The notes under the pieces: model-generated | Databases searched by the model: none | What the model was told of the DNA's origin: nothing | The model's input: only the letters and a program-made list of their open reading frames with translations | Shown here: piece by piece, positions 50,548 through 63,306 of the stretch | Layout: each line of letters starts with the position of its first letter | How positions within the stretch are numbered: position 1 is the first letter of the stretch | Program-made: the position numbers and the translations under genes | Assembly: GCA_003344405.1 (NCBI GenBank) | Contig: NOWV01000001.1 | Coordinates: 434,001 to 498,000 of the forward strand | Reading direction: 5' to 3' | DNA length: 64,000 bases | Origin: Trichoplax sp. H2 | Lineage: Eukaryota > Placozoa > Uniplacotomia > Trichoplacea

Positions 50548-52712
50548 ATTAATCTTGGTTCGATCTTCAGATAAGCTGTGCAAATTCTGATTCAGTTGCT
50601 TTTAGCCATGTACGCTTAATCTATTTTAAATTTAATTTTAGTTTAGTTTTATTGTATCTTGCAAAGCAATCACTCACAGTAATTTATAAATGGTCGATGT
50701 GGTTCTTCGGATGGCCTGGTGTACTGTCTGTACTTGACTTCAGAAAGGGACAGGACGCCACGAGAACAGGACAATCTGCTGTATTGCACGCCTGCACCGG
50801 CTGTATCGGTACCTCAGTATGGTACAGTATAGTATATCATTACGACTAACTGCACCGTACTACGGCTGCTATGGTGATAAAAGGTGATGTTGATATTGAT
50901 GCAGATTTGAGCTTATGATGAATTATTATTTATTTTTATTAGGCAATAATTTCATTAATTTCAAAAATCAGCTGTTTTAAAAGTTTTCATATATATATAT
51001 ATACTTTAGTTCAGGTTCTAGAGGTATGGCATTCTACAGTCTTGCATGCATATCGAATACAGAGCGCATTTTTATTCCATATTACTGTACTGTATTTATT
51101 TATAATGGCACTTTGCAAATAAACCATGATGTTCCATAACTTACATTTATAAAGTAATTTCATTTTGTATTTACTTAACTTAACTTATACTATCGCTACA
51201 AGATATTGCATTAATAGACCAGTGTAATGTAAGAGGTCCTGTATGTTTACGGACATATGATAGATAAACCTTCAGTGAGATCAGTGACATACGAGTGTAC
51301 AGTACTGTACACTTGAGGTATTTGCGCAAAGAAGAACTTATTTATTGAGACAGAAGTGACCACGAGGAAGTTCTAGACAGGAGCAAGATTGCCTAGATAA
51401 CGTTCACAGGCAGACAAGGAGATAATGAACGAAGGAATGATCAGTTACAGAAATGTACCCATACTTATAGTACATACGCACAGTATGTGTAGTACGATAT
51501 TAATAATACAACACTGTACTGGGAACTATTTCGGAGTGAATAAGAAGGAAGATACAAAACGCTGCTATGAACTCTAAAAGTTATATCGTAGTTATAATTC
51601 AACACGTAATATTACAATTAGTATTTTATTAAAACATATATCCTTTAACGATCAAGTACGCGTACAATACTTAAAACTTAACAAAGCGATTTACGACGAA
51701 TGTGTGTTAAAATAAGCTAGCACAGTAGAAGGATTTCTTGCGAATCCAGGCTTTACTTAGACTTTATCTTATCCGATGCAGATCGAAGCATAACTACAAT
51801 ATTCATTGACTTTCTACGTGTATGATAGATTACTAGCCAGACAACGAGAATAAATTGTAAGTGAGGGTTAAGAACATTTACTGTAAAGTGTCTCACTAGT
51901 ATTTCATAATATAACAGATACGTACTGTATGCAGTAGTATATAATCGTATCTGTCTGTATCGGATCAGGCAGTGGTATCATCTTGATCCCCCAAGATTAG
52001 CGCTAATTTCATATAATGTAGTCAGAAGGTAGCTAGACTATTGATTACGGCATGATTTAAAAGTTTTATCAGGGTAAAGATAGGGCATAGCGCATCAGCA
52101 TGGTTTATAGTTGAGGCTAATCTGGTAGCTTTGGTACAGAACTGCATGATCGTATAGGGATACAGCTGTACAATTATAAACGTACGAGTACATATGTCAC
52201 GGTCCATCGGTAAAAATTTTTATAGTTTTCATGAATAGTGATAAAAATCGAAATTTTGAAAAAATGTATGGAATACATTTTTCGTAGCGTAGATATAGAA
52301 CCAGCCCTATTACTTTTTGAATGGGTCTTGTATATATAGCTCTGTCAAAATTGGTTAAATTAAAGGATATGAGCGGATAATGATCTAGTGCCTCAGGATT
52401 TTAAATTTGTGTTTATTTTATCAAATATCGATTTATGTCTTTATAGTAGCATTATCAAATTGCATATGCCCGCAGGCAGAATCGATAATGCAACAATGGT
52501 AGTAAGCAGAATCTATATATCCGTTACAAAAATTGCAATAAAAAATTGACATAAATGATTTTACAAGATATTTTGCAGTGATTCTCAGCAGAGTTATGTT
52601 AATTTTTCAATTACTTGCTTTCGGTAGTTTATGTTAACTAGTGAAGAAAGGAATAACGAGTAAAAAGTGATAAAATCAATTACAGCCATTTATAAAGCTA
52701 TAAGAGATTTCG
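50548..52712. other. intergenic spacer, no gene seen
   Basis: Non-coding. It contains a short (AT)n run near 50990-51002, a pentamer palindrome at about 51297-51312 (GTACAGTACTGTAC), and scattered TACAGTA. Frames at 50652-50849 and 52022-52207 have no domain. Confidence 0.45.
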
Positions 52713-54244
52713 TTACCACTGTTTTTGAGATACCTTGTGGGCAATAAGATTTAAATCACATTTTTTTAAGGCTTCAATTAATTCGCCCTTCTTTGATGAT
52801 GGCGCTGCATCTAACCACGCATCTCTCCAGGATAGTAACATTGACGTTCTTGCTTCAAGAATATTTCCACGATTATTTTCCTCACAATCAATTATCTGTG
52901 ATTCTGTTAAGTGGAGCCTTCTTCCAAGCATTTTCCATTTCTTACCCAAGTTTTTAGCAACAAACTGAATACAGTTTAACCAGTCTAGATGACAAAATTT
53001 CAGATTAGTTTAATCCAAGGCTTGAAAATTAATTTAAAATTCTTTTGTATTATGTTACATAATTGAGAGCAGAAAGTACTGTACTGTAACGATATGGTGT
53101 CAATTGTATATTGCATATGAAATTGATCGGTCTATGCTGTCAGATTATACATGGTGGTACACAGTAATATTACGCCTTTTAACGACATGAAGTATTTTAT
53201 GAAGACTCGCACAGTAAAATCATACAAAGAGACTCAACCTGATAATGATGCCATGAGGACCAGAGATTTATATACATACGAGTAATGGAATACATAATAT
53301 ACAATATATCATTAGTCAGTATAGTATCACTTGGCGATTTATTCAATATAGCATGTAGTTGACAATAGAATAAATGTCATAGTACGGTAGAAATCCATTG
53401 ATCATTAACATATACAGTATACTGTACTCTTACAGTAATGTAGTAGATACATTTAATAGCGTTAGCAATTTAATATTCTCAATTATCTTGGCTAAAATGC
53501 TTTGGTAGATTCCATGTTTCAATTTAACTTCGTCTGACTCGCAATAAAATAAATGATATAACAATCTAAAATGTCATAGCATATCTTAAGTGTTATAAAT
53601 ATCCCATCGGCATATCAATAAGAGAAACGAACTAGATAAGGGCATACCGTTACTAAGTACCAGTTAAGCCTCTAAATTCTATTTATTTACGATGGTATTT
53701 CCATTTTTGTGAAGGTAGAAACAAGTACTGGAAATGTAAATATTGCTACAAAATACAGTAATTTTATGTAGGATTGATCCGTTATTGGAGTCAATGATAA
53801 TAATATTAATTTTAGGCACTGAGCAACTGTATTGCGCCACTATCGTCAGTGAGCTGGCTAACACTAGTAAATGCATTATACCGTACCGTCTTCATTCCAT
53901 TCATCCTCTTCGGCGATGAGATCGGCTGTCATCTTCTGTTGCTGCCCATCCTTTTGTAGTTGGTAAGCTTTTTCTAATTTTTTTGCTAAGATATTTGCTG
54001 TAGTTTCAATACTTTGCAATGCGTCAATAAAAATACGAAAAATGTTGCTATCTGGGCATTTCATAACAATCGTTAGAATATAAGTATTTTTGTCATTCTG
54101 TGTTGAACATTTTTTCAATTCTTCCAAATCGTCGATAGCTAGTATTCTTTTTTGGATTAATCTATTGCTCATATGTTCTGGTGGCATTGATTTTATTAAT
54201 TCCGTCCATACATCAGTTACTGCGTTCTTTTGATATTTGTCCAT
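52713..54244 (-). CDS. CARD plus death-domain adaptor (CRADD/RAIDD-like)
   Basis: Two exons, 54244-53882 and 52964-52713, joined in phase 0, give 204 residues (human CRADD 199). The start is ATG 54244; the open frame extends upstream only through a GTG. Residues about 8-95 form a CARD (VWTELIKSMPPEHMSNRLIQ, ILAIDDLEELKKC, FRIFIDALQ). Residues 122-204 form a death domain (FVAKNLGKKWKMLGRRLHLT, LSWRDAWLDA, LIEALKKCDLNLIA). Such proteins link caspases, through the CARD, to death-domain platforms in apoptosis or innate signalling. Each domain sits in its own exon. The death domain looks closer to FADD than to CRADD at the GKKW and NLIA positions, but the CARD-DD order is CRADD's. Partners are unknown. 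Confidence 0.82.
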
Positions 54245-54936
54245 TGTCGATGTTCGTGTTTTGATAGGTGCTAGCGAGATCACTTTGCTTCGGGTTGTTT
54301 GGTCTGTAGCTATAGGTATACCCGGTATATACCACCTGAACGGTTATGGATAAGTTTTCCACCTTTAATGTATAACCTAATTGTCAAAGTTGTAGCACTA
54401 TATCAATTTTTACGTAATTCTTGATTTAAGGTTAAGGTATAATTGCGCCTGTATATCGCGTCGCTACAATTGCTTGATAAATACAGTACATATCATATAG
54501 GATAAGCGCCAATTTATGTGTCTATACTGTATAGTGTATAGTATGCGCGTACGTACATGGAGATTAATCTGTTAACTTATGAGAGCTTTGTGAAATTGCC
54601 GAAATGTTAATTTTATTAACGTGACTGAATATCATTTGAAATAGCTAACGAGCATTTATTTGATCTAATGATCTTAATTTGGCGCGTTGTGCAATTATAT
54701 TGATTCTCTTGTGTCTGTAATCAGTTTCATAGCAACAGCTGTCTAATAAGTACACATTCATATGTAATCAACTTTGAACAGTCTCTAACCTTACAACGAC
54801 TACAGGGTCTTTGGTATTTTACCTTAGTGGTTTCTCAGCCTGAGTTATGTTGGTGGTTACTGGCGTTTAATGTTGGACAAAATACTTTACCAACTGTTGC
54901 TCTACTCTGATGAGTCTGATTGCGATTGTCTGTACC

Positions 54937-55487
54937 AAAAATGTCTGCATGTCTGTACGTTCTGTTGTACTGTATCTGTAGACTAATACAAATACTTAAT
55001 GCTGAGGTACAGTACAATGGTACAGTACAGTACAGTACAGTGGATTACTACTGTAAATGTATGTACTGTACACTGAAAGGTTCATCTGTGAGTTGCATCA
55101 TAAAACACCAATCAGACGGACTTCGGAGTGACACTTAAACAGAAAAGACTGGACAGCGGGACAGTGTACAAAAAATGTCTGCATGTCTGTACGTTCTGTT
55201 GTACAGTAGACTAATACAAATACAGTACTTAATGCTGAGGTACAATGGTACAACAGTACAGTACAGTACTGTACACTGTACAGTACAGTGTACACTATAC
55301 ACTCACTCTACTAGAGTGTACAGTACAGTATAGTGGACTACTACTGTAAATGTATGTACTGTACACTGTAGACTGACCATGCCTGTTACTTTATTACTGT
55401 TCAAAGGTTCATCTATGAGTTTCATCGTAAAACACCAATCGGACGGACTTCGGAACGACACTTAAACAGACGAGACGGGACAGTGCA
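54937..55487. repeat. direct duplication of about 235-320 bp with pentamer core
   Basis: Copy 1 (54937-55168) and copy 2 (55169-55487) both start AAAAATGTCTGCATGTCTG and end with CAGACGGACTTCGGAGTGAC or its variant, then CACTTAAACAG and GGGACAGTG. Both contain TAGACTAATACAAATAC, CTTAATGCTGAGGTAC, a TACAG pentamer cluster and ACTACTGTAAATGTATGTAC. Copy 2 is longer because of an expanded palindromic pentamer block (about 55255-55335) and an insertion near 55368-55402. The region lies upstream of both the CARD/DD gene and the syntaxin gene, which point away from each other. Confidence 0.8.
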
Positions 55488-56370
55488 CCTATTGACTACC
55501 AGTACTAGTCACTTACTAACAGTCACCAGGAGTACTGAATGAGTGAACGAGCGACGAAATCATGACGTCAATTCTAAATTTAAAATGGAAATCTGATGAT
55601 GGATGAAAATAGAATGGTTGTATTCATCAATCAGTTCAAAAATAAGAAATAAGGAATGAGGCAAAGATAAACAACCTTAGTATATTTTCCGAAGAGATGG
55701 GAATAAAATGTCATTACTTGCACTTGGTACCTCGTCGATGGGGATACTGTACTGTACTGCTGTCATGGAACAGGATGGAATAAATTAATTTAATTAATGA
55801 ATTTGTGAACCGCTAGATTTTACTGTTGTACACTATGTTGGTGACACAAGCGCCAGGTATTGTTTCAGTACTGTTACTCTCATACTGTAAGTGATCGATA
55901 TTGTAGAGTCTGTGCGTGTGCCCGCAGCGTTGACCCCTGCGATTCACGCGATACCGATGGTACGGTAATACTGTAGGACTATACAGTACTGTATATTAAA
56001 GTGGTACTGTCTGACAATATTCAGCATAGCGATATAGCAAGTTGACGTTGAATTCTTGGCTAGTTTAGGCAAAACTGGAGAGGTAATCGGTAGCATAGAA
56101 TTAGAATTATTATTGACAAGTAGTGTTGCTGTACTTACTAGTCAAGTGTAATCGGACTTGAGTGGAGTCAAGATTGCTGTAATAGTACTGGATATTTCTC
56201 TGAAGTGGAGAGAAAGCTAGACGTTATCACATCTTATGTCAGTTCTCGTCTTGGTAAAATAGGCGGATAGTGCTTTTGCCAACGACCATTTTACTTTTCC
56301 CCCCATTGTAAGCAAGTTTATTTTGGCTGATTTACACAGTGATTACTAAAATCTTGAATTCATTTCAACG

Positions 56371-57210
56371 ATGTCGAGGAGCGGTTTTGGACGTGGCTTT
56401 GATGGTAGTGTCGGTATGGCCGATATTGGTAGCGATGCCAATGTTAACACTATTACCAGGAATGTTCAGAAAATCAATCAGAACATGTCCGCAATCGAGA
56501 AAATGTTATCCAAAATTGGCACATCTCAAGATGGACAGCGCTTTCGCGATAATATGGAAAAACTGGAAAGAGATAGTAGTGACTTAATTAAAGAGACCAA
56601 TAAAAGTTTAAGACAACTCAATGCTTCAGCTGCCTATGATAGTGACCGGATGAAGAAGGCCCAAGTAGATCGATTAAGCAGCGAATTTGCTCAATCTTTG
56701 ACCAACTACCAAAAGATAGCCAAAAGAATAGCAGAAGCACAACGTGAAAATGTTGAAAAGATCAGGGCCAGTAGTTTTGGACAGAGTACAGAGCCATTAA
56801 TTGATACCGGCGCCAACCAGCCCTATACGGAATATGCACCTTCTGGAAATTATCCTGGTAATTCATCATTTCAAATGCAGGCTGAAGATGCTGTCGATTT
56901 AGAAATGATTGAAGAACGTGAAAAATCCATTAAGCAGTTAGAAAGTGATATTGTTGATGTCAATGAAATTTTTAAAGATTTAGCTACCATGGTACACGAT
57001 CAAGGGGAGGTAATTGATTCTATCGAAGCTAACGTTGAAAGCGCTGGAATGAATGTTACCGAGGCTAACACACAATTACAAGCTGCTGTTAAGTATCAAA
57101 AGAAATCACGAAAGAAGTTGATTTGTATCGTAGTCTTATTGCTTATTGTTGCCGCAATAGTTGGTATTATCATTTGGCAAACGGCACCTAAGCCAAAGAC
57201 CAAGCCTTGA
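56371..57210 (+). CDS. syntaxin-7/12-type Qa-SNARE
   Basis: An intronless 279-residue protein of the length usual for endosomal syntaxins 7 and 12. It forms the Qa helix of SNARE complexes that drive fusion between endosomes and late endosomes or lysosomes. An N-terminal Habc-type helical region covers about residues 25-130 (ITRNVQKINQNMSAIEKML). A linker carries Ser, Pro and Tyr. The SNARE motif covers about 178-240 (EMIEEREKSIKQLESDI) with the zero-layer Gln at 211 (HDQGEVID). A single C-terminal membrane anchor covers 250-269 (ICIVVLLLIVAAIVGIII), with a short lysine-rich lumenal tail. Which of STX7, STX12 or STX20 it matches best cannot be settled by eye. Lack of introns contrasts with its neighbours and could reflect an old retrocopy or intron loss. 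Confidence 0.95.
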   Translation: MSRSGFGRGFDGSVGMADIGSDANVNTITRNVQKINQNMSAIEKMLSKIGTSQDGQRFRDNMEKLERDSSDLIKETNKSLRQLNASAAYDSDRMKKAQVDRLSSEFAQSLTNYQKIAKRIAEAQRENVEKIRASSFGQSTEPLIDTGANQPYTEYAPSGNYPGNSSFQMQAEDAVDLEMIEEREKSIKQLESDIVDVNEIFKDLATMVHDQGEVIDSIEANVESAGMNVTEANTQLQAAVKYQKKSRKKLICIVVLLLIVAAIVGIIIWQTAPKPKTKP

Positions 57211-59130
57211 AGATGCACTTATTTTCATTTTCATGCCCGGGTAATTTGGGCCAGCAAATTATAATTCATGGTTAATTTTCATGTGCACAATAGAGAGATT
57301 TATCTTACTTTAAACATTGTACAGTCAGTATATTAAGAAGAAACGCAATTATGATGTAGTAGTTAGGCTTGGGATCTAAATTGCCGAGTGTGTGCTGTAA
57401 TATACATTTATATATAAAATCACGGCGCTACAGTAATAGGAGCACAAACCAATATATATCGATACGAGTATGTATTTGCGTGTTTACATAGATTACAATA
57501 GTAAGATTTACGTAAATTTTATAGTAATTTAATGCTGACCAATCAACTAAGTCACGTATATTAGCTGTAGTAACTGATTGATAGCCTTGGTGTAGTTAAA
57601 TTTATTCATTAAAACTATGCTGTACATAAGTTGTAGGAATTATATCTTCCGTTATAATCCAGTATTCACAATTGCTGTTTGTTGGCGTTAATGGTGATAG
57701 TTTTATTACTTGATATTGCATTAAAATTAAAATTAACCACATTTTTGCTGCTGTAAAGCGCAAATATTAATTATTTTGCTGTCCAGATATCTGATTCTAC
57801 TTCCTTGTAACATTCTAGCCACTTATATTATTAAAAATATAAATTAAATTGGAGATATAAGACTTTTTATGATAAGTCATGGACGATTAAGGTACAATCA
57901 TACGTTTAGTAAACATAATATTGTACTATATGTCGAATATAACGTTAGCATTAGACAGCTTTACTGTTGAGCGCTTGAGTCAAAAGCGAATTTTTTACAC
58001 GAATCCGATTTGAGTGATCGTTAACATCGTTATTGCACTTGCATGTAGCCTTTTCTTTAACATTGTTTTGAGGTAGGTAGGTAGGTGGGTATGGTAAACG
58101 TGGATACGTGATTCTATTACTACCGTACAGCACAATGCTAAGCCATTTTGCATTTGAAATCATTACTGAGGCCAAAATAGGATTGACGCCCGCAAATAGT
58201 ACTAAATACAGTGGGGAAGAAAATATTATGGTATAATGTTGTAGTTCAAGGTACCGAATCATTCAAATGATTTACGCAAGATTAGAAAAGGAAAATCATT
58301 TCTGTTAGCTACACAATATTCTAATAGTACTTTATAATCGCTGAGTCAATCAAATACCACAAATTACGGATCGATGATAGTTGCAATATGAGAGAAAAAG
58401 TCAGTTATTGGATTATTCATCTACATTTTATTCTCTGAAAGTGCTCAACTGTTTTAGCAATATCTATAAATTTGTGTATTAGAACGTCACTACTTAAGCA
58501 TACAGAATAGAACTATCTCAGTTTTTTTAGCTGTAATTTCTCGAAAGCATTGCATTACTCCGCTTTCAAACTACTACAGTAAAAAAGCAGCGTAACCAGA
58601 CATTCCGGTTATATCAAAATCATCTTCGCATAACACGAAGAGTTATGACTAACACTGCTAAATGCAATAAGGCGTCAAGTTATGAATATAAAACGATCCA
58701 TTACATCACATTTTTGGCACCATATTGCCAAGTAAGCAGTTTTAATTAACATTATTTAATGAATATTATTAGCATGTAGATAAATGAATTGTTTTAACAG
58801 CTCATATGCTTTTTCCTTATTAATAGATGTAATACTAAACAAAGTTCAAGATCTAGCCAGGTATAGTTATGCAAGCATGAAGAGCAAGATAGAAAGTTAG
58901 TAGAGTTTACAAAAGTTCTATACTCTATACTAAAAAACTGTCATGAATATAACTTATTTGACGCTACTGAGACATATAATTTCTCCGTTCGTAATTTAAT
59001 ATTATTTCAGATCTTTGTTGCATAATTTACATGTTGAAAAATGAATAGCAACGTTAGCTTCAAGCAATTTTAGACTAGGTTTTCAAACTTTGGAGGCTTT
59101 TTCTTAATCTTATTTCCAACAGCAGATTTG
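57211..59130. other. intergenic spacer, no supported gene
   Basis: Non-coding sequence between the syntaxin 3' end and the last exon of the V-ATPase gene (tail to tail). It includes a short (AGGT)n run at about 58074-58087. The minus-strand frame at 57951-58262 covers the run and shows no domain. Confidence 0.45.
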
Positions 59131-61887
59131 CTAAGCAGGTAGTTTATTTCCCATACCAGACTTGCTAACCTGTTGGCATATTAGGGTAATATCAATTTAA
59201 TATATCAACACTCCAATGCAACATTATACTACCAGCGGTAAGTGAAATGGATTTTACAAACGAGTACAAACATACAGACCTGAATGATACCAATGATTAC
59301 ACCAAACAGTCCAATAGCACTACCAAAAATTTCCACGATAAGTACCTGTTACATTTGTGTATAAATATCGTGAGTACTACGACACACGGATTATGCTATG
59401 TATAAATCGTGTATCAAACCTTGACGAAAAGGGACGCGTTCTGAGCATCAGCTAAGGCAGCACCGCTAATAAGAAAATTTATGAATAATTAGGTACATAG
59501 CTATTAAAAGCTTATTACAATGTCATTATGTCCTACTTTGATAAGTAAATTAATAATACAGTGATTATTAACTGACCTTCCTACGATACCGACACAAATA
59601 CCACAGGCTAAATTCGATAATCCAACCGTTAAACCAGCAGCAAATATGGAGTAGCCTAATAAAGTAAATGCTTAGTTACGATAGTATAAGAAAGCACTAA
59701 AAATTATTTCAAGCCAAATTCACGTTCGAATTTTGCTAGTCCTCCATTGTAATAACGTGCTTACCTCCAAAATAATTTTGCCTTAAGATAGCACTTGAAC
59801 CTGTAGTATCATAGGGCTATATAGGGGTGCGAAAAAATGTGCATTGAGTAAATTATGATATAATTGTCAGAAACAAGTCAACTTAGTTAAACGAAATAGC
59901 TTACAGCGATATTATTGCTCAAGACGATAGCCATAATGATTCCGTAAATGGCAACAGCTTCACAGAAGATGATACTACAAATATATAAGTGTTTTGCCAA
60001 ATTACACATTCTATCCTGTGATGGATGATTTGAGAAAGTATATGTCTTGTTGGATCTTATAAGTTGCATAATACATAAATACTTACCTGACAAGATTCTT
60101 AGTCTTGATACGAGGAGCTTTGACACCGCCACCTACGATCGAAGAACCTGTTGCAAAGATACCCCTATGGTAACATGGAAAGGTGATAACCTATGTTAGA
60201 TACTCCCATATTCGAACTAGCCGTAACATATAGTAGCTTCAAATTAATATGAAAAACTGTATTGGAAGTTGACAGAATTTTAACGTGGCAAATCTTGATT
60301 ATCAACTTTCAGTTATGTACTTCATACGAGGAGGGTGAGCACTAAATAAAGTTTTTCTACTTATTAACTATGGTTAGTAAATAGCACAGGCCTAGCATAT
60401 CGAAGTACGAGTTTTTTAATTCTAATTCTACAGTATACTGATAGTAAGACTCATCGATAAATTCTATAGTTAAAAGAAAGAAAGCTAACATAGTACATTT
60501 CAAATAGCAGTGTTTTAATGCAGAAAAGTAACGGTAGATAATTAACTAATAAAGAATACAAGATGATGCAACCTACCATGCAGCGCCAACAACAGATAAT
60601 GAGATGGCAAGACCAATCCCAAGATCAGCCCACATAAATGGTGAAGTAGATTCAAAAAACCTAGAAGTAGATGGCCAGAAAAAGTTCTGTGAATTTATTG
60701 ATATTAAGCGCATTTTTGAATTCTTAATAGTTGGTGCATTTCAAAAAAATATTTCATATCCCCTTAATTTACGCCAATTTATAAGTATCATTAAGCTTCA
60801 GAACGTCAGAAGAAGTCATCAAAATAGAAGTTATCGTAAATATTAATAAGTGCCGTCCTGTCTTCAAATGGTTTTAAAAGTTACAAAGATTGAGTAAAAG
60901 CTGTGCATTAGTAATTTATCTGAGGGGATAGAATGGGATTATCATGGTAGAAACTTTGCTACACTATTGATAGAACTATTTTGAATGGTATAGTGAATAT
61001 ATACTACAAATACTGTTGAGTACTTTAGTTGTAGCGGCAGGTCATCCGTATGTACGAGTACTACAGTATACTATATTACACTGGTATTATAATTTCAGTC
61101 TCTTTATAAAATAGTAATTGAGATCTTTTGGATATAAGATTACATAGAACTTTCTAAAATTACAAATACAGTCGATCAATTTATCTTGCCAGTTAATTCG
61201 TCTATGCGTATGTAAGTCTGTGATGTCAACATATGTTATCCGCTAGCTCGTATGATGGCGGCGTGGTTGTTCTAATCGATATACGCTGCTACCACTGTAA
61301 TCAATCGTATAACGGAAGCCAACATTCATCGATAATTATTACGATATTGGACTAAGAGGGAAATCATTTTATAAATGATTTACTCCATGCCAAATTCTAT
61401 GTGTATAAGCATATGTTATCGAAGAATCGAGTCGGTATAGAATAACTTCCAAGTGAATTATCAGTTTTGGAAACATGGTCAAGCTTGGGCGACGTACTGC
61501 AATAGCGACTGCAAAAGTAATCAGTTCCCTTGTACTTACCATCCTATATCAAAACGGTAGCCAAGACCAGATAGAATGTAGTATAACCCTATTTATATTC
61601 ATAACGATAGAAAATAGTTACTTTATTCCATCAAGATACAGAAGCAAGAAAAGCATTACGGTTGATGACATTAGAAATATGCGAGTGCCATATTGGTTGC
61701 AAATACAATATACATGGTATTACTATAGCAAGAAGCGTCTTTCAAGGTGGTTATTTTATGGACATATTCATACTTTAATCGTCATTTTCTACAAGTTAAG
61801 ATAGGTTAGTTACTTACCAACTATTAAAATTGCCAGATAGAAGATAATGTAAAGCACAAAATGATATTTATTCGTGTAATAGGCCAT
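59131..61887 (-). CDS. ATP6V0B: V-type ATPase 21-kDa proteolipid subunit c'' (ATP6V0B)
   Basis: Ten exons with consistent phases: 61887-61818, 61588-61540, 60660-60577, 60164-60087, 59974-59905, 59816-59765, 59655-59577, 59465-59420, 59345-59280, 59169-59131, giving 210 residues (human 205). Subunit c'' is part of the rotating proteolipid ring of the Vo proton channel in endosomes, lysosomes and the plasma membrane. Distinctive c'' sequences are present: [66 protein letters not shown] (proton-carrying Glu near 99), [15 protein letters not shown] and [19 protein letters not shown]. The short last exon gives [12 protein letters not shown]. One acceptor (59816, TATATAG) was preferred over a nearby CAG because only it keeps phase and matches the family. 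Confidence 0.94.
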
Positions 61888-63306
61888 TTTATTTCACGAT
61901 ACGCTTACTACAACTACCGATCCAAAGACTTGTTTTACGACGGCAAGCCCTTCCTTTCATCGAGTGATACACTACAATTTTTATGTCTCGGTAGACTTGT
62001 ACAATACTTTACCGTAGCGCATACACATCCTTTCCATCCGCGTGTCTGTCGCTCGGTTGATAATATAATATCATATCCTACAGTAGACTTTTCAGTACAG
62101 TACTGCATCTCTAATGCAATACTGTACAGTACAACCAGACGGAGATGTCACGCACGTATGACTTCACTCCACAGCAAAGGGTACAGTACTATCATACTGT
62201 ACAGTACAGTACCATGATGCTTGGACAGTACTGTACACTGTACAGTACTGTACTGTACTGTATGTCTGGGGGGATCTTGAATCTTGATTCATAAAATGTG
62301 AGAGTCACATGATAGAAACGCTTCATTGTACCAAGCATATGCGCCTATTGTATCGTACAGTACAGTACAGTACTGTACTGTACTGTACTGTCGAGTGTAG
62401 TACTGTACACTGTACACTGTACGGTACCGTATGTAGTACCTGTCTGTTCGGCGCGGACAGGTCCGCAATCTCCGCCATCCGTGCTCATCTCTCATCACTC
62501 TGCTACGGTTTTTGCCTTTTTTTGGGTACAGTATTATTTTTATTTCTATGGCAGGGGACTTGCACGTGATAGCAGCAAATCCTTTGAAAAAACTAGGCTA
62601 CTACTAGGCATACTACAACAACGATAAACTATACAATGTACTCTCAGCAGGGTACAATCATGTGACAATGACAGCGTATAGAAGTCTGTACAGTACAGTA
62701 CAGTACGGATGGTATCACTGATACTGCACATACCGTTAGCTAGTTATTAATTAATGTACTGGGCTGTACTGTCAACTTAACTGATGTTATCCACGCTAAT
62801 CATAGTAATTACCCGATTTAATTATACAGTATAGTATTTGTTTGCTAATAATTATACAGTAGGTTACAGTTAAATACTTTAATTTACTGTTAGTTTTATT
62901 TTGTCAATCGAAACTGTTTGCTATATACTGTGCGGTACTGCCAGCAAGTAATAGCTTGAACACTGTGGAGATACATCGGTATTGAGATTCTGGTATAGGA
63001 ATAACAATTATATCTGAACTAGTTATAGTTAAGTAGGCGTCAGTCAATTAATCGTTGACGTAGTTGTTAACGTTTAAAAAAAAAAAAAAAATCATTGACC
63101 GTAACACGCTTGTACTAGTGTATAATAGAATAATACAGAACTAAGTAGACGAATCATTCCCATTCTAGAACACACTATATCATACAGTGCTTTGCAGCTA
63201 GAAAATATTGTTAATTGCAAATATCTACTAGTAGTTATCGACTTAAAAGCGTTTTGTAAAGCGAGCTACATCTACAGTACAGTACACAGTTATTTTAAAA
63301 ATCATC
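61888..63306. other. spacer between divergent genes, pentamer-rich
   Basis: The region upstream of both the V-ATPase gene (to the left) and the transporter (to the right). It contains many TACAG/CTGTA clusters (62090-62425, 62685-62707, 63272-63286) and a run of about 16 A near 63077. Frames at 61861-62217, 62289-62498, 62309-62569 and 62546-62731 pass through the microsatellites and have no domain. Confidence 0.5.
62170..62425. repeat. palindromic pentamer microsatellite cluster
   Basis: Several blocks in which (GTACA)n runs directly into its reverse complement (TGTAC)n, centred near 62184-62215, 62225-62262 and 62355-62391. The last consists of about three GTACA units followed by about four TGTAC units, forming an almost perfect palindrome of about 37 bp. 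Such DNA could form a cruciform or hairpin. Related clusters occur in most spacers from 40 kb onwards. Confidence 0.8.

Noticed and set aside
57951-58262. 103-codon minus-strand frame
   Set aside because: It passes through an AGGT microsatellite, has no domain and no linked exons.
59797-59806. CAG acceptor for V-ATPase exon 6
   Set aside because: Using it shifts the reading phase by one. The acceptor at 59817-59818 keeps phase and adds the conserved PYDTTGSS stretch.
62289-62569. Overlapping frames on both strands
   Set aside because: They are produced by pentamer microsatellites, which read as repeating Tyr/Cys/Thr/Val peptides in every frame.
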